64,000 nucleotides of DNA from Acidovorax sp. A1169 (GTDB taxonomy: Bacteria > Pseudomonadota > Gammaproteobacteria > Burkholderiales > Burkholderiaceae_C). Location of the stretch: contig NZ_JAUZDX010000009.1 of assembly GCF_030704685.1 (NCBI RefSeq), positions 62,001 through 126,000 of the forward strand, read 5' to 3'. Position numbers and translations under genes: made by a program. Under the pieces are notes generated by a model, which had not been told where the DNA came from, did not search any database, and saw nothing but the letters and a program-made list of their open reading frames with translations. Of this stretch, positions 32,133 through 41,957 are shown piece by piece; the stretch's first letter is position 1; each line of letters begins with the position of its first letter.

Positions 32133-32495
32133 ATGCGGATCTCGCGCTCCCTCCTCTGGCTCTTGCTGCTCACACTGTGCCTGCACCTGACGGCAGGCAT
32201 GGGCCTGCACGCCGCAGAGCACCTGGGGAGCCAGCGCGCGGCGGCAGCGCAGGCCATGGCGTCCGACGAAGACAGGGAGGCTGGGCACCCCGGCAAGACC
32301 TCTGTCGAGGCAGGTGTGTGCGCCTGGTGCCTGGCCCACGCCCAGCAGGCGGCCGACCTGGCCACGGCCCCGCCCGTGCATGGCGCTGCGCAGGCCTGGG
32401 CCCGGGTGCGGCCGGTGCCGGATGCGGTGGCCTTCATCCCGCATCCCGGCCATTGGCCGTTCGCGTCACGCGACCCTCCCGCCGCACAGGCCTGA
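32133..32495 (+). CDS. Small secreted/membrane protein, DUF2946-like
   Basis: 120 residues. The N-terminus RSLLWLLLLTLCLHLTAGMGLH is a signal or anchor helix. The remainder is histidine- and alanine-rich with a CAWC pair (EAGVCAWCLAHAQQAADL) typical of DUF2946 proteins, which often sit beside metal-related TonB receptors. It probably faces the periplasm and may bind a metal. The ATG lies 20 bases past the palindrome, so it is the first gene under the Fur-like site. The family call is tentative and the function is unknown. Confidence 0.65.
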   Translation: MRISRSLLWLLLLTLCLHLTAGMGLHAAEHLGSQRAAAAQAMASDEDREAGHPGKTSVEAGVCAWCLAHAQQAADLATAPPVHGAAQAWARVRPVPDAVAFIPHPGHWPFASRDPPAAQA

Positions 32496-32650
32496 CCCTG
32501 CGCACTGCGTTGGGCTGAACGTCCCGTCCCCATCGACCTTGCGGCTGCGCCCGGCGCCTGCCGCAGGCCGGTGCATTTCTTCCTGTTTCGCGCTACCGCG
32601 TTACCGCGCCTGCACGCAGCAGGCATGCGCGCGAGACCCTGCCCCTTCGA

Positions 32651-34843
32651 ATGCCTTTCATGACCACCGCCACGCTTCGCACGGGTATTTCCGTGCCCGT
32701 TTCCCTCCACCTGCGCATCCACCCTTTGTCATGGGCCATTGCTTGCGCGCTGGTTGCTCCGGTGTTCGCGCAGACTACACCGCCCCCCGTGGCCCAGGCG
32801 CCTGGACAGCTGTCCACCATCGAGATCGTGGGCCGCACCGAGTCCGGGGCCTACCACGCCGATGAAGCGGCCGGAGCCAAGTCGGATCTGCCGCTGCGCG
32901 AGCTGCCGCAGTCGGTGCGCATCGTGACGCGCCAGGCCATCGACGACCTGGGCGCCACCAAGCTCGACGACGTGCTCGACTATGTCGGCGGCGTATCGCG
33001 GCAGAACAACTTTGGCGGGCTGTGGGACAACATCGCCATCCGCGGCCTGCCGGGCAACGAGAACACCGGCATGGCCACGCTGCTCAACGGCTTCTCATCC
33101 AACCGCGGCTTCAACGCACCGCGCGACCTGGCGGGGGTGGAGCGCATCGAGTTCCTCAAGGGCACCGCTGCCGCGCTGTACGGCAGCAGCGAGCCGGGCG
33201 GCACGCTCAACATCGTCTCCAAGCGCCCGCTGTGGAAGGCCGCCCACGCGGTGGAAGGCTACGTGGGCAGCCATGGGCTCAAGCGTGGCGCCTTCGACAG
33301 CACCGGCCCCATCGGCGAGAACTTCGCCTACCGCCTCAACGTGGCGGTGGAAGACCGTGACAGCTTTCGCGACCATGTGACGGCGCGGCGCGAAGTGGTG
33401 GCGCCCGCCTTCACCTGGAAGCTGGGCCGCGACACGGTGCTGGAATATGCCGGTGAGGTGCTGCGCCACGCCACGCCCCTCGACCGCGGCGTGGTCGCGG
33501 TGAACAACCAACTGGGCGCCATTCCCCGCAACCGCTTCCTGGGCGAACCGGCCGATGGCAAGGTGACGGTGGAGAACCAGACGCACCAGTTCATCCTGTC
33601 GCATGAATGGAACCCCACCTGGCGCAGTCGGTTCGGCCTGTCGTATCGAGAGACCTCGGTGAATGGTTTCTCCACCGAAGCCACCGCCTTGCAGGCCAAT
33701 GGCAGTCTGACGCGGCAGCGCCGCTTTCGCGATTTCGAGTCTGACGATATCGCGCTCCAGGCCGAATTGCAGGGCAACCTGAAAGCAGGAGCCATCGAGC
33801 ACGAACTGCTGCTGGGGGTGGAGAGCTTTCGCTTCCACATGGATTCGCTGATGCTGAGAGCGAACCCGACCAGCGCTGCGCCTTATGCGGTCAACATCTA
33901 CAACCCGGTCTACGGCCAGGCCCAGCCCACGCCGACGGCCAACACCGACACGCTGGAGCATCAGCGCAATACGGCGTTCTATCTGCAGGATGCGATCAGG
34001 CTGGCGCCCGACTGGCGGCTGGTGGCGGGCGTGCGCATGGACAACTACCGCCAGTCCCTGGAGAACCGCCGGACCCGCGCCACGGCGAGCCAGGAACCCT
34101 CGTCCACCTCGCCGCGTGTCGGCCTGAGCTGGTTGCCGACACCCCAGTGGACGTTCTATGCCAATGCGGGCCGCTCCTTCCGCCCGAACGTCGGCTCCGA
34201 CGTGGCGACCCGCGCATTCGAACCGGAGACAGGCCGGGCGCTGGAACTGGGCACCAAGTGGGAAAGCACGGACAAGCGCATGGGCGCCACCGCAGCGCTG
34301 TTCGATATCCGCAAGCGCAACGTGCTCACGGCCGACCCGCTGAACAGCGGATTTTCAGCGGCTGCTGGCGAGGTCCGCAGCCGGGGCCTGGAACTTGACC
34401 TGGCGGGCCAGGTGACGACGCACTGGCGGGTCAACGCGAGCATGGTGTTCAACGACGTGGAGATCACGAAGGACAACACCCTGGAGGTGGGTGGCCGCTT
34501 GCTCAACGTGCCCAAGGTCAACGGCAGCGTGCTGGCGGTGTACGAGGACATGCTGGGCAATGGGCAGCGCTACGGCGTAGGCGGCGGCGTTACCCACGTG
34601 GGCCAGCGCCTGGGCCAGGCGCGCACGCAAGGCGAAGCCAACGCAGGCACGCCGGCCTTCGACCTGCCCGCCTACACCACGGCCAAGCTGGTCGCGTACT
34701 GGCGCCTGTCGCCCACGCTGCGGCTGACGCTGGACGTGGACAACCTTTTCGACAAGACCTACTACACCAGCTCCTACAGCCGCGTGTGGGTGACCCCGGG
34801 CACGGCCCGCACGGTCACCATGGGCCTGCAGGCGACGTTCTGA
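32651..34843 (+). CDS. TonB-dependent siderophore-type outer membrane receptor
   Basis: 730 residues. A signal peptide (to about residue 41, VFAQ) is followed by a TonB-box-like STIEIVG, the plug domain (PLRELPQSVRIVTRQAIDDLG, WDNIAIRGLPGNENTGMATLLNGF, IEFLKGTAAALYGSSEPGGTLNIVSKRP) and a 22-strand barrel ending in a C-terminal phenylalanine (VTMGLQATF). It takes up a ferric siderophore or related iron complex across the outer membrane. It is followed two bases later by an ABC ATPase gene, so it is tightly coupled to an ABC-2 type system rather than a FecCD importer. A second in-frame ATG three codons in is an equally possible start. Confidence 0.9.
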   Translation: MPFMTTATLRTGISVPVSLHLRIHPLSWAIACALVAPVFAQTTPPPVAQAPGQLSTIEIVGRTESGAYHADEAAGAKSDLPLRELPQSVRIVTRQAIDDLGATKLDDVLDYVGGVSRQNNFGGLWDNIAIRGLPGNENTGMATLLNGFSSNRGFNAPRDLAGVERIEFLKGTAAALYGSSEPGGTLNIVSKRPLWKAAHAVEGYVGSHGLKRGAFDSTGPIGENFAYRLNVAVEDRDSFRDHVTARREVVAPAFTWKLGRDTVLEYAGEVLRHATPLDRGVVAVNNQLGAIPRNRFLGEPADGKVTVENQTHQFILSHEWNPTWRSRFGLSYRETSVNGFSTEATALQANGSLTRQRRFRDFESDDIALQAELQGNLKAGAIEHELLLGVESFRFHMDSLMLRANPTSAAPYAVNIYNPVYGQAQPTPTANTDTLEHQRNTAFYLQDAIRLAPDWRLVAGVRMDNYRQSLENRRTRATASQEPSSTSPRVGLSWLPTPQWTFYANAGRSFRPNVGSDVATRAFEPETGRALELGTKWESTDKRMGATAALFDIRKRNVLTADPLNSGFSAAAGEVRSRGLELDLAGQVTTHWRVNASMVFNDVEITKDNTLEVGGRLLNVPKVNGSVLAVYEDMLGNGQRYGVGGGVTHVGQRLGQARTQGEANAGTPAFDLPAYTTAKLVAYWRLSPTLRLTLDVDNLFDKTYYTSSYSRVWVTPGTARTVTMGLQATF

Positions 34844-34845
34844 AC

Positions 34846-35595
34846 ATGACGACCATGGCAACCCCCCATCTCTCCGAGCATGTGCTGCAGGCCCGCGCCA
34901 TCACAGCCGGCTACGGCGGCCGCACCATCCTGCAGGGCCTGGACCTGCATGTGAACCGGGGCGAAATCTACGCCCTGCTGGGCTCCAACGGTGCGGGCAA
35001 GACGACCACGCTGAGCCTGTTCCTGGGCTTTCTTGCGCCCACCGCGGGCAGCCTGCGCGTGCACGGCACCGACCCGGTGGCCGACCCGGACGGGGCACGC
35101 AGGCAACTGGCCTATATCCCCGAGAACGTCGCACTCTACGAGCACCTGAGCGCGCGCGAGAACGTGGCCTACCTGCTGGACCTGGCGGGCCAACCCGAGG
35201 GCGCGCAGGCCATTGACCAGGCACTGCTGGCCGCCGGGCTCGCCGCTGCGGCCCACAGCCAGCGCGTGGCGGGTTTTTCCAAAGGCATGCGCCAGAAGGT
35301 GGCGATTGCACTGGCACTGGCACGCAAGGTGCCGGCGCTGCTGCTGGACGAGCCCACCTCGGGCCTGGACCCGCAGGCCACTGCCGAGTTCAACCGGTTG
35401 CTGGCGCTGCTGCGCTCGCAGGGCGTGGCGGTGCTGATGGTGACGCACGACCTGCTGAGCGCCGCCGACGTGGCCGACCGCATCGGCTTCATCGATGCCG
35501 GGCGCCTGGTCGAGGAAGTGGCGGCCAGTGGCGACGAGCGCTTTGACGTGCGCGCCCTGCACAGGCGCTACGCCACGCCGGGAGCCACGGCATGA
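34846..35595 (+). CDS. ABC transporter ATP-binding protein (ABC-2 system)
   Basis: 249 residues. Walker A GSNGAGKTT near residue 45, signature FSKGMRQKVAIALALA (a CcmA/NatA-like variant with SKG in place of SGG), Walker B ALLLDEPTSGLDP, switch MVTHDLLSA. This class powers ABC-2 exporters or membrane-remodelling complexes. The gene starts two bases after the TonB receptor and overlaps the first permease by ATGA, so receptor, ATPase and permeases are one unit. The start opens MTTMAT. Confidence 0.88.
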   Translation: MTTMATPHLSEHVLQARAITAGYGGRTILQGLDLHVNRGEIYALLGSNGAGKTTTLSLFLGFLAPTAGSLRVHGTDPVADPDGARRQLAYIPENVALYEHLSARENVAYLLDLAGQPEGAQAIDQALLAAGLAAAAHSQRVAGFSKGMRQKVAIALALARKVPALLLDEPTSGLDPQATAEFNRLLALLRSQGVAVLMVTHDLLSAADVADRIGFIDAGRLVEEVAASGDERFDVRALHRRYATPGATA

Positions 35596-37019
35596 GCCGC
35601 GCCGTCACCCGCATCGCGCGCGAGGAGTGGCGCCTGATGCTGCGCGACCGCGTGGCCGTACTGGGCCTGGCGCTGCTCACGGTGCTGACCCTGGTGGCTT
35701 CGCTCACCGCCTGGGAATCGCGCCGCGCAGCCGATGCCGAGCGCGCCCGCTACCAGGCGCAGGCCAACCAGGACTTCGAGGCCCAGCCCGACCGCCACCC
35801 GCACCGCATGGTGCACTACGGACACTTCGTGTTCCGGCCACTGAACCCGCTGGCGGCATTCGACGCCGGCATCGATGCCTACACCGGGCACACGCTGTTC
35901 CTGGAGGGTCACCGCCAGAACAGCGCCAACTTCGGCGACGTGCGCCAGTCGTCCCTGTTGCTGCGCTTCGGCCAGCTCACGCCGGCCTTCGTGCTGCAGG
36001 TGCTGGCGCCGCTGCTGCTGGTGTTCCTCGGGCATGCATCCCTGGCACGCGAGCGCGAGTCGGGCACCTTGCGCATCCTTCTGGCACAGGGCGTGCGGCC
36101 GGGCCAGATCGTGCGCGGCAAGCTGCTGGCACTGGCCGGCGCGGCGGCACTGGCCCTGCTGCCCGCCGCCCTGGCGCTGGCCTGGATGGGTGCACTCTCG
36201 CAGCCCCTGCGCTCGGCAGCGCTGCTGGCGGGCCATGCACTCTGGCTGCTGCTGTGGGCACTGGCGGTGGTGGGGCTTTCCGCGCTGTTTGCGCGGCGGC
36301 GCGATGCACTGCTGTGCCTGCTTGCCCTGTGGACGGTCACGGTGATCCTCGTGCCGCGGCTGGCAGCCGATACGGCCGCCTATGCCCACGGCCTGCCCAC
36401 CCGCCTGGAGAGCGACATTGCCGTGGCGCGCGACCTGGCCGCGATGGGTGACAGCCACAACCCCGACGATCCGTACTTCGCGGGCTTCCGCCAGAAGGTG
36501 CTGGCGCAGTATGGCGTCGCCAGGGTCGAGGACCTGCCCGTCAACTACAAAGGCCTGCTCGGCATGGAAGGCGAACGCATGACCAGCGAGCTCTTCAACC
36601 GCTATGCCGCAGACTCCTTCGACCAGCAGGGGCGGCAGAGTGCCTGGATGGACCGTGCCGGCCTGCTCAGCCCGCTGCTGGCCCTGCGTCGGCTGTCGAC
36701 GGCCACGGCGGGCACCGACCTGGCCAGCTACCGGCGCTTTCTGGAGCAGGGGGAGCACTACCGCTACACGCTGATCCAGTCGCTCAATCGCCTGCAGGCG
36801 GAGAAGATCCGCTATGCCGATGACCGCAACCCCAACCGCCAGAACCGCGTGGACCGCGCGCACTGGCACGACACTGCGCATTTCCAGTACCTGCCGGCAG
36901 CACCGGCGGCCGTGCTGCAGTCGGTGCTGCCGGCCGCAGCCACGCTGCTGGCCTGGCTGGCTGCACTGCTGGCGCTGCTGGCCTTCAGCGCCAGGCGCCT
37001 GGGAAGGAGCACCCGATGA
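35592..37019 (+). CDS. ABC-2 permease with DUF3526 domain, copy 1
   Basis: 475 residues. One N-terminal helix (VAVLGLALLTVLTLVASLTA) leads to a ~110-residue periplasmic segment. Then come about five helices from residue ~130 (LQVLAPLLLVFLGHASLARERESGTLRILLAQGVRPGQIV holds the conserved ERESGTLR cytoplasmic motif), then a second large periplasmic region and a last helix near the C-terminus. This is the DUF3526 layout. The substrate is unknown. It is paralogous to the next gene, and the two probably form a heterodimer. Confidence 0.82.
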   Translation: MSRAVTRIAREEWRLMLRDRVAVLGLALLTVLTLVASLTAWESRRAADAERARYQAQANQDFEAQPDRHPHRMVHYGHFVFRPLNPLAAFDAGIDAYTGHTLFLEGHRQNSANFGDVRQSSLLLRFGQLTPAFVLQVLAPLLLVFLGHASLARERESGTLRILLAQGVRPGQIVRGKLLALAGAAALALLPAALALAWMGALSQPLRSAALLAGHALWLLLWALAVVGLSALFARRRDALLCLLALWTVTVILVPRLAADTAAYAHGLPTRLESDIAVARDLAAMGDSHNPDDPYFAGFRQKVLAQYGVARVEDLPVNYKGLLGMEGERMTSELFNRYAADSFDQQGRQSAWMDRAGLLSPLLALRRLSTATAGTDLASYRRFLEQGEHYRYTLIQSLNRLQAEKIRYADDRNPNRQNRVDRAHWHDTAHFQYLPAAPAAVLQSVLPAAATLLAWLAALLALLAFSARRLGRSTR

Positions 37020-38380
37020 TGCGCTGGCTGGCTCATGAATGGCGGCTGGTCTGCCGCTCACGCCTGTGCCTGTGGGCCCTGGTGCTGCTGTGCCTGCTGT
37101 CCGCCGTGTCCCTGGTATCGGGCGCGCGTGAGGTGGCCCGCCAGCAGGCCCACATCGCACGCCTGGCTCCGCTGCACGAACGGGATGTGCAGGCCGTGGC
37201 CGCCCGCTTTGCCAAAGGCGGCGATGCGGGTTACGCGGCCTACTACACGTTCTTCGACACGCAGGACCCGCCTTCGAGCGCCGCCTTCCTGGCCCTGGGC
37301 CTGCGCGACGTGGCGCCCTATGTGCTGCGCGTGCGCGCCCTGGGGCTGCAGGCCCAGCTTTACGAGGGGGAGACTTTCAACCCCGAACTCGCGCTCGCGG
37401 GGCGTTTCGACTTCGCCTTCGTGCTGATCTACCTGGCGCCGCTGTTCATCATTGCGCTGCTGCATGACCTGGTGTCGGGCGAGCGCCAGTCGGGCCGGTT
37501 GCGCATGCTGCTGGCCATGCCGGGGGCGGGTACGCGGCTGTGGCTGCGCCGCGCCGGCCTGCGCACGGCGCTGGCCATCGCCAGCCTGGCCCTGCCGCTG
37601 CTGGCAGCCGCAGCCGTGCTGCCCATCGGCATGGCGGCCCTGGCAGGAGCGCTGGCCGTGGTGGTGGTCTACGCGGTCTTCTGGGGCACCGTGTGCGTGC
37701 TGGTGGCCGCCCGGCCCTGGAGCTCCACCGCGCATGCCACCGCGCTGATGGGCTGCTGGGTGGTACTCACCCTGGTGCTGCCCACGCTGGCGCAGATGGC
37801 CATCACGCGCAGCATTCCCGTGGGCCAGGGCGTGGACCTGATGCTCGCGCAACGCCAGAACGTGCACGGCGCCTGGGACCAGCCGCGCGATGCCACGATG
37901 CACAAGTTCTTCAAGTCCCACCCCGAATGGAAGGACACGGCCGCCCTGCCGGTGCAGTTTCACTGGAAGTGGTACTACGCTTTCCAGCAACTGGGCGACG
38001 AGAGCGTGGCCAGCGAGGTCAGCGCCTACCGCAGCGGGCTCGCGCGCCGCCAGCATTGGACGGAACGCCTGGGCTGGCTGCTGCCCGGCGTGGCGGCCCA
38101 GGGCGCACTCCACGGGCTGGCGCGCAGCGACCTGCCAGCCCAGCTGCGCTACCAGGAACGCATAGAAGCCTTCCACCGGGAAGTGCGGGAGTTCTACTAC
38201 CCCTATGTCTTCAACGAGCGTCCTTTCGGCCCCGAAGACTTTGCCCGCCGGCCCCGGTTCTCGGCGGCGGAGCTGGCACCTTCACTGCCGCTGGCGCCGC
38301 TGGTGGCCATGCTGGCCTGGGTGCTGTGCGTGGGTGGCTTGTGCGCCCGCGCATTAATGCGGGTACAGGCCGTCGCCTGA
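37016..38380 (+). CDS. ABC-2 permease with DUF3526 domain, copy 2
   Basis: 454 residues with the same topology as its upstream partner: lead helix LCLWALVLLCLLSAVSLVSG, periplasmic loop, SGERQSGRLRMLLAMPGAG as the counterpart of the ERESGTLR motif, several helices, a large periplasmic domain and a final helix. It overlaps the first permease gene by ATGA. A hairpin after its stop probably ends the operon. Together the TonB receptor, ATPase and two permeases form a self-contained cassette of unknown transport direction. Confidence 0.82.
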   Translation: MMRWLAHEWRLVCRSRLCLWALVLLCLLSAVSLVSGAREVARQQAHIARLAPLHERDVQAVAARFAKGGDAGYAAYYTFFDTQDPPSSAAFLALGLRDVAPYVLRVRALGLQAQLYEGETFNPELALAGRFDFAFVLIYLAPLFIIALLHDLVSGERQSGRLRMLLAMPGAGTRLWLRRAGLRTALAIASLALPLLAAAAVLPIGMAALAGALAVVVVYAVFWGTVCVLVAARPWSSTAHATALMGCWVVLTLVLPTLAQMAITRSIPVGQGVDLMLAQRQNVHGAWDQPRDATMHKFFKSHPEWKDTAALPVQFHWKWYYAFQQLGDESVASEVSAYRSGLARRQHWTERLGWLLPGVAAQGALHGLARSDLPAQLRYQERIEAFHREVREFYYPYVFNERPFGPEDFARRPRFSAAELAPSLPLAPLVAMLAWVLCVGGLCARALMRVQAVA

Positions 38381-38394
38381 GTTCCTGAAAGGTG

Positions 38395-38421
38395 GCGGCT
38401 TTGCACGTGCTGCAAAGCCGC
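38395..38421 (+). terminator. Hairpin after the ABC-2 operon
   Basis: A perfect 11-bp stem (GCGGCTTTGCA / TGCAAAGCCGC) with a 5-base loop lies 14 bases past the second permease stop. It is followed only by TTCC, so termination may be partial. Confidence 0.55.
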
Positions 38422-38504
38422 TTCCTGCGGGCCGCCGTGTCCGAAAACAAGGCCGAAAACTACAGTGGCAGCACACACCAACCGTCACTGACAAGGAGTT
38501 TTCC

Positions 38505-38900
38505 ATGCCCATCATCAACGTCAAGGTTTCTGCCGAACGCTCGGCCGCCCTCTCGCAGCGTATCTCGGACATGCTGCTCGATTTGACCACCCGCATCCTG
38601 GGCAAAAACCCCCAGATCACGGCCGTGACCATCTCCTACGTGCATCCCGAGGACTGGATCGTGGGCGGCACCAGCCTGGCCGCACAGGGCAAGAACAGCA
38701 TGTACTTCGACATCAAGGTGGTGGACGAAACCAACACCAAGGCGGAGAAGGCGCGCTATATCGCTGAGGTGTTCGCGGGGTTCGAGGCCCTTCTGGGCAA
38801 GCTGCACGAGGAGAGCTACGTCTATGTGCAGGACGTGCGCGCGACCGCGTACGGCTATGGCGGCAAGACGCAGGAGTTTCGCCACCAGCATCCCCAGTGA
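38505..38900 (+). CDS. Tautomerase-superfamily protein (4-OT/MIF-like)
   Basis: 131 residues. The N-terminus MPIINVKVSAERS exposes the catalytic Pro1 of the tautomerase superfamily after Met removal. At about twice the length of 4-oxalocrotonate tautomerase (62 residues), it is in the range of fused or MIF-like members. It is likely a cytosolic keto-enol tautomerase of unknown substrate. AAGGAG precedes the start (GACAAGGAGTTTTCC). It is a single gene ending at a strong bidirectional terminator. Confidence 0.8.
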   Translation: MPIINVKVSAERSAALSQRISDMLLDLTTRILGKNPQITAVTISYVHPEDWIVGGTSLAAQGKNSMYFDIKVVDETNTKAEKARYIAEVFAGFEALLGKLHEESYVYVQDVRATAYGYGGKTQEFRHQHPQ

Positions 38901-39001
38901 CTGCCCGGGAGCGCCCGGACTGCGCCAACAGATCGGCGGGGCAGCATCCGGGCTTGGGGGCCTTCGGCAAGGGACTGCCTCACGAAAACCATCCCAGAAA
39001 C

Positions 39002-39031
39002 AAAAAAGCCCACTGTTCAGTGGGCTTTTTT
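39002..39031. terminator. Strong bidirectional intrinsic terminator
   Basis: AAAAAAGCCCACT-GTTC-AGTGGGCTTTTTT forms a 13-bp stem whose A/T ends serve as U-runs in both directions. It ends the tautomerase transcript on the plus strand and the ribosomal-protein / initiator tRNA transcript on the minus strand. Confidence 0.9.
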
Positions 39032-39051
39032 GAAGCGGCTAACCGCCATAT

Positions 39052-39128
<77 letters not shown>

Positions 39129-39148
39129 GCAAGATTGAATTATATACC

Positions 39149-39550
39149 TTATTCTGCGGCTGCGGCCGAAGAATTTTCAGTTTCTTTGGCATCGCCACGG
39201 TCAACGAGTTCGACCAGGGCCATGGGCGCATTGTCGCCAACGCGGAAACCCATCTTCAGGATGCGCGTGTAACCACCGGGACGCGCGTTGAAGCGGGGGC
39301 CCAGGTCGTTGAACAGCTTGGTGACGCTGTCACGGTCGCGCAGGCGGTTGAAAGCCAGGCGGCGGTTGGCGACGGTGTCGACCTTGGCCAGGGTGATCAT
39401 GGGTTCAATCACACGGCGCAGTTCCTTGGCCTTGGGAACGGTGGTCTTGATGACTTCGTGCTCGATGATCGAGTTCATCATGTTCTGCAGCATCGCAAGG
39501 CGGTGCGAGCTGGTGCGATTGAGTTTGCGGAGTCCGTGTCCGTGGCGCAT
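39149..39550 (-). CDS. rplQ: 50S ribosomal protein L17
   Basis: 133 residues (E. coli 127). [20 protein letters not shown] is the universally conserved L17 start, and [13 protein letters not shown] and [20 protein letters not shown] follow. The acidic/alanine tail (ENSSAAAAE) is typical of beta-proteobacteria. L17 sits near the peptide exit tunnel of the 50S subunit. It is the last protein gene of the block, 161 bases after rpoA, with a possible promoter of its own. Confidence 0.97.
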   Translation of the reverse strand: MRHGHGLRKLNRTSSHRLAMLQNMMNSIIEHEVIKTTVPKAKELRRVIEPMITLAKVDTVANRRLAFNRLRDRDSVTKLFNDLGPRFNARPGGYTRILKMGFRVGDNAPMALVELVDRGDAKETENSSAAAAE

Positions 39551-39695
39551 GGTGCTTTCCTTCTACTGTCTATGTAATTAAATCGGGCAGCCGTATCAGG
39601 TACTGCGCGAGGCACTGTTGTTCCCTCTGGGGGAACGAAAAGTCCCCCTTGCGGAGGACTCTGAAACCCAGGGTCCCTGTTTAGGGGAGCCGGAG

Positions 39696-39725
39696 ATTAT
39701 AGCGGTTTTGATTAACGCTTGTCCA
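39696..39725 (-). promoter_or_regulatory. Possible internal promoter for rplQ and tRNA-fMet
   Basis: On the minus strand, TGGACA (in the last codons of rpoA), an 18-base spacer and a perfect TATAAT lie upstream of rplQ. The intergenic leader that follows is about 145 bases and contains GC-rich inverted segments. Confidence 0.5.
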
Positions 39726-40704
39726 GACCGGCTGGTGGCCAGTTCTCAAGCTTCATGCCCAGCGTGAGACCACGCGATGCGAGCACTTCCTTGATTTCGT
39801 TGAGCGACTTGCGACCCAGGTTAGGCGTCTTGAGCAACTCGTTCTCGGTGCGCTGGATCAGGTCACCGATGTAGTAGATGTTCTCGGCCTTCAGGCAGTT
39901 GGCAGAACGCACGGTCAGTTCCAGCTCGTCCACAGGGCGCAGCAGGATCGGATCGAACGTGGCATTGCCGCGTGGGCCTGCAGGTGCGTCGAACGCAGCC
40001 AGCTCGCCGCCTTCCAGCTGTGCGAACACAGCCAGCTGTTCCACCAGGATCTTGGCCGATGCACGCACTGCGTCTTCGGCAGTGATGGCACCATTGGTTT
40101 CGATCTCGACAACCAGCTTGTCCAGGTCGGTACGCTGCTCCACACGGGCGCTTTCCACGGTGTAGCTCACACGCTTCACAGGGGAGAACGAGGCGTCCAG
40201 CACGATGCGGCCAATCGACTTGGTCGATTCGTCGGCATAGCGGCGCAGGTTGCCCGGCACGTAGCCACGGCCCTTTTCCACCTTGATCTGCATGTCCAGC
40301 TTGCCACCGGCCGACAGCGTGGCAATCACGTGGTCGGGGTTGACGATCTCGACATCATGGGGCGTCTGGATGTCGCGCGCGGTCACCACGCCTTCACCAT
40401 CCTTGCGCAGGCTCAGCGTAACTTCGTCGCGGTTGTGCAGCTTGAACACGACGCCCTTGAGGTTCAGGAGGATGTTGACCACATCTTCCTGAACGCCGTC
40501 AATGGACGAGTACTCATGCAGGACGCCTGCAATGGTGACTTCCGTCGCTGCGTAACCCACCATGGACGAGAGCAGGACGCGCCGAATGGCGTTGCCCAGC
40601 GTATGGCCGTAGCCACGCTCGAACGGCTCCAGCGCGACCTTGGCACGGTTGTGGCCAAGCTGCTCGACATTGATCGCCTTGGGTTTCAGCAAATTGGTTT
40701 GCAT
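39712..40704 (-). CDS. rpoA: RNA polymerase alpha subunit
   Basis: 330 residues (E. coli 329). The N-terminal assembly domain holds [20 protein letters not shown]. After a flexible linker (residues ~233-250) the C-terminal domain has [46 protein letters not shown], with the DNA and activator contact surface. It dimerises to seed RNA polymerase assembly. The gene lies within the alpha operon arrangement after rpsD. Confidence 0.98.
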   Translation of the reverse strand: MQTNLLKPKAINVEQLGHNRAKVALEPFERGYGHTLGNAIRRVLLSSMVGYAATEVTIAGVLHEYSSIDGVQEDVVNILLNLKGVVFKLHNRDEVTLSLRKDGEGVVTARDIQTPHDVEIVNPDHVIATLSAGGKLDMQIKVEKGRGYVPGNLRRYADESTKSIGRIVLDASFSPVKRVSYTVESARVEQRTDLDKLVVEIETNGAITAEDAVRASAKILVEQLAVFAQLEGGELAAFDAPAGPRGNATFDPILLRPVDELELTVRSANCLKAENIYYIGDLIQRTENELLKTPNLGRKSLNEIKEVLASRGLTLGMKLENWPPAGLDKR

Positions 40705-40820
40705 TCAGACTTCCTCTCAATACCCCCAGCTCGTTACACCGGTAAGGCTGGTGAAGCGCCTAAACCGCGATGCCTCGCGGTTCAGGTACGGTTTTCTCGA
40801 AATGTGATTCGAACTAGCGA

Positions 40821-41444
40821 TTAGCGCGAATACAACTCAACGATCAGCGATTCGTTGATGTCGGCGCCGAACTCGTCGCGGTCAGGCACCTTCTTGAACA
40901 CGCCTTCTGCCTTCTCGGCATTGACGTCCACCCAGGCGGGCATGCCGACCTGTGCAGCCAGTTGCAGTGCTTCGACGATGCGGTTCTGCTTCTTGGACTT
41001 TTCGCGCACGGCCACGACATCGCCGACCTTGACCAGGTACGAGGGGATGTTGACGGGCTTGCCGTTCACGGTGATGGCGCAATGCGACACCAACTGACGG
41101 GCTTCTGCACGCGTGGAGCCAAAGCCCATGCGGTACACGACGTTGTCCAGACGCGATTCCAGCAGGAACAGCAGGTTGGCGCCGGTGTTGCCCTTGCGGC
41201 CGTCAGCGGTCTCGAAGTAGCGGCGGAACTGCTTTTCCAGAATGCCGTACATGCGCTTGACCTTCTGCTTTTCGCGCAGTTGCAGGCCGTAGTCGGACGT
41301 GCGGGCACCGGAGGTGCGGCCGTGCTGACCAGGCTTGGAGTCGAACTTGCACTTGTCCGCAATGGAGCGGCGTGCGCTCTTGAGGAACAGGTCGGTGCCT
41401 TCACGGCGGGAGAGTTTGGCCTTGGGGCCGAGGTAACGTGCCAC
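40821..41444 (-). CDS. rpsD: 30S ribosomal protein S4
   Basis: 207 residues (E. coli 206). [23 protein letters not shown] and the S4 RNA-binding domain ([40 protein letters not shown]) are clear. A primary 16S rRNA binder. In E. coli S4 also represses the alpha operon; the 90-base gap before it and the 116-base gap after it could hold control structures, but none is evident. Confidence 0.98.
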   Translation of the reverse strand: MARYLGPKAKLSRREGTDLFLKSARRSIADKCKFDSKPGQHGRTSGARTSDYGLQLREKQKVKRMYGILEKQFRRYFETADGRKGNTGANLLFLLESRLDNVVYRMGFGSTRAEARQLVSHCAITVNGKPVNIPSYLVKVGDVVAVREKSKKQNRIVEALQLAAQVGMPAWVDVNAEKAEGVFKKVPDRDEFGADINESLIVELYSR

Positions 41445-41534
41445 TTGAACTTCCTTTTTGTCATCTACCGCAAACCATTGCGGGAGCCGCCTGTGTCGCT
41501 CTCGCGTACGCAGGCGGCGGTGGGCTTGTGAAAA

Positions 41535-41939
41535 TTAGATACGACGGCGCTTTTGAGGGCGGCAGCCGTTGTGCGGGACTGGCGTCACGTCGGAGATCGA
41601 CGTGATGCGGATGCCCAAGGCACCCAGTGCGCGCACCGAGGATTCACGACCAGGACCTGGGCCCTTGATCTCGACGTCCAGGTTCTTGATGCCTTGGTCA
41701 ATGGCGGCGCGGCCAGCCACTTCCGAAGCCACCTGGGCAGCGAAAGGCGTGGATTTGCGCGAGCCCTTGAAGCCCTGGCCACCCGACGAGGCCCACGACA
41801 GGGCATTGCCCTGGCGGTCCGTGATCGTGATGATCGTGTTGTTGAACGAAGCATGCACGTGGGCAATGCCGTCCGACACGTTCTTGCGAACCTTCTTGCG
41901 AACGCGCTGTGCTGCGTTATTGGCTGGAGACTTGGCCAT
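41535..41939 (-). CDS. rpsK: 30S ribosomal protein S11
   Basis: 134 residues (E. coli 129). [32 protein letters not shown] in the N-terminal half and the C-terminal [15 protein letters not shown] are characteristic; the ending (NGCRP) is nearly universal in S11. It lines the 30S platform near the Shine-Dalgarno site. Eighteen bases separate it from rpsM upstream. Confidence 0.98.
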   Translation of the reverse strand: MAKSPANNAAQRVRKKVRKNVSDGIAHVHASFNNTIITITDRQGNALSWASSGGQGFKGSRKSTPFAAQVASEVAGRAAIDQGIKNLDVEIKGPGPGRESSVRALGALGIRITSISDVTPVPHNGCRPQKRRRI

Positions 41940-41957
41940 ATTGATCTTTCAATCTCT

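Noticed and set aside
38395-38421. Hairpin as the promoter-proximal leader of the tautomerase gene
   Set aside because: It lies 14 bases after the permease stop and 84 bases before the tautomerase start, with its own ribosome site free, so a terminator role is more likely.
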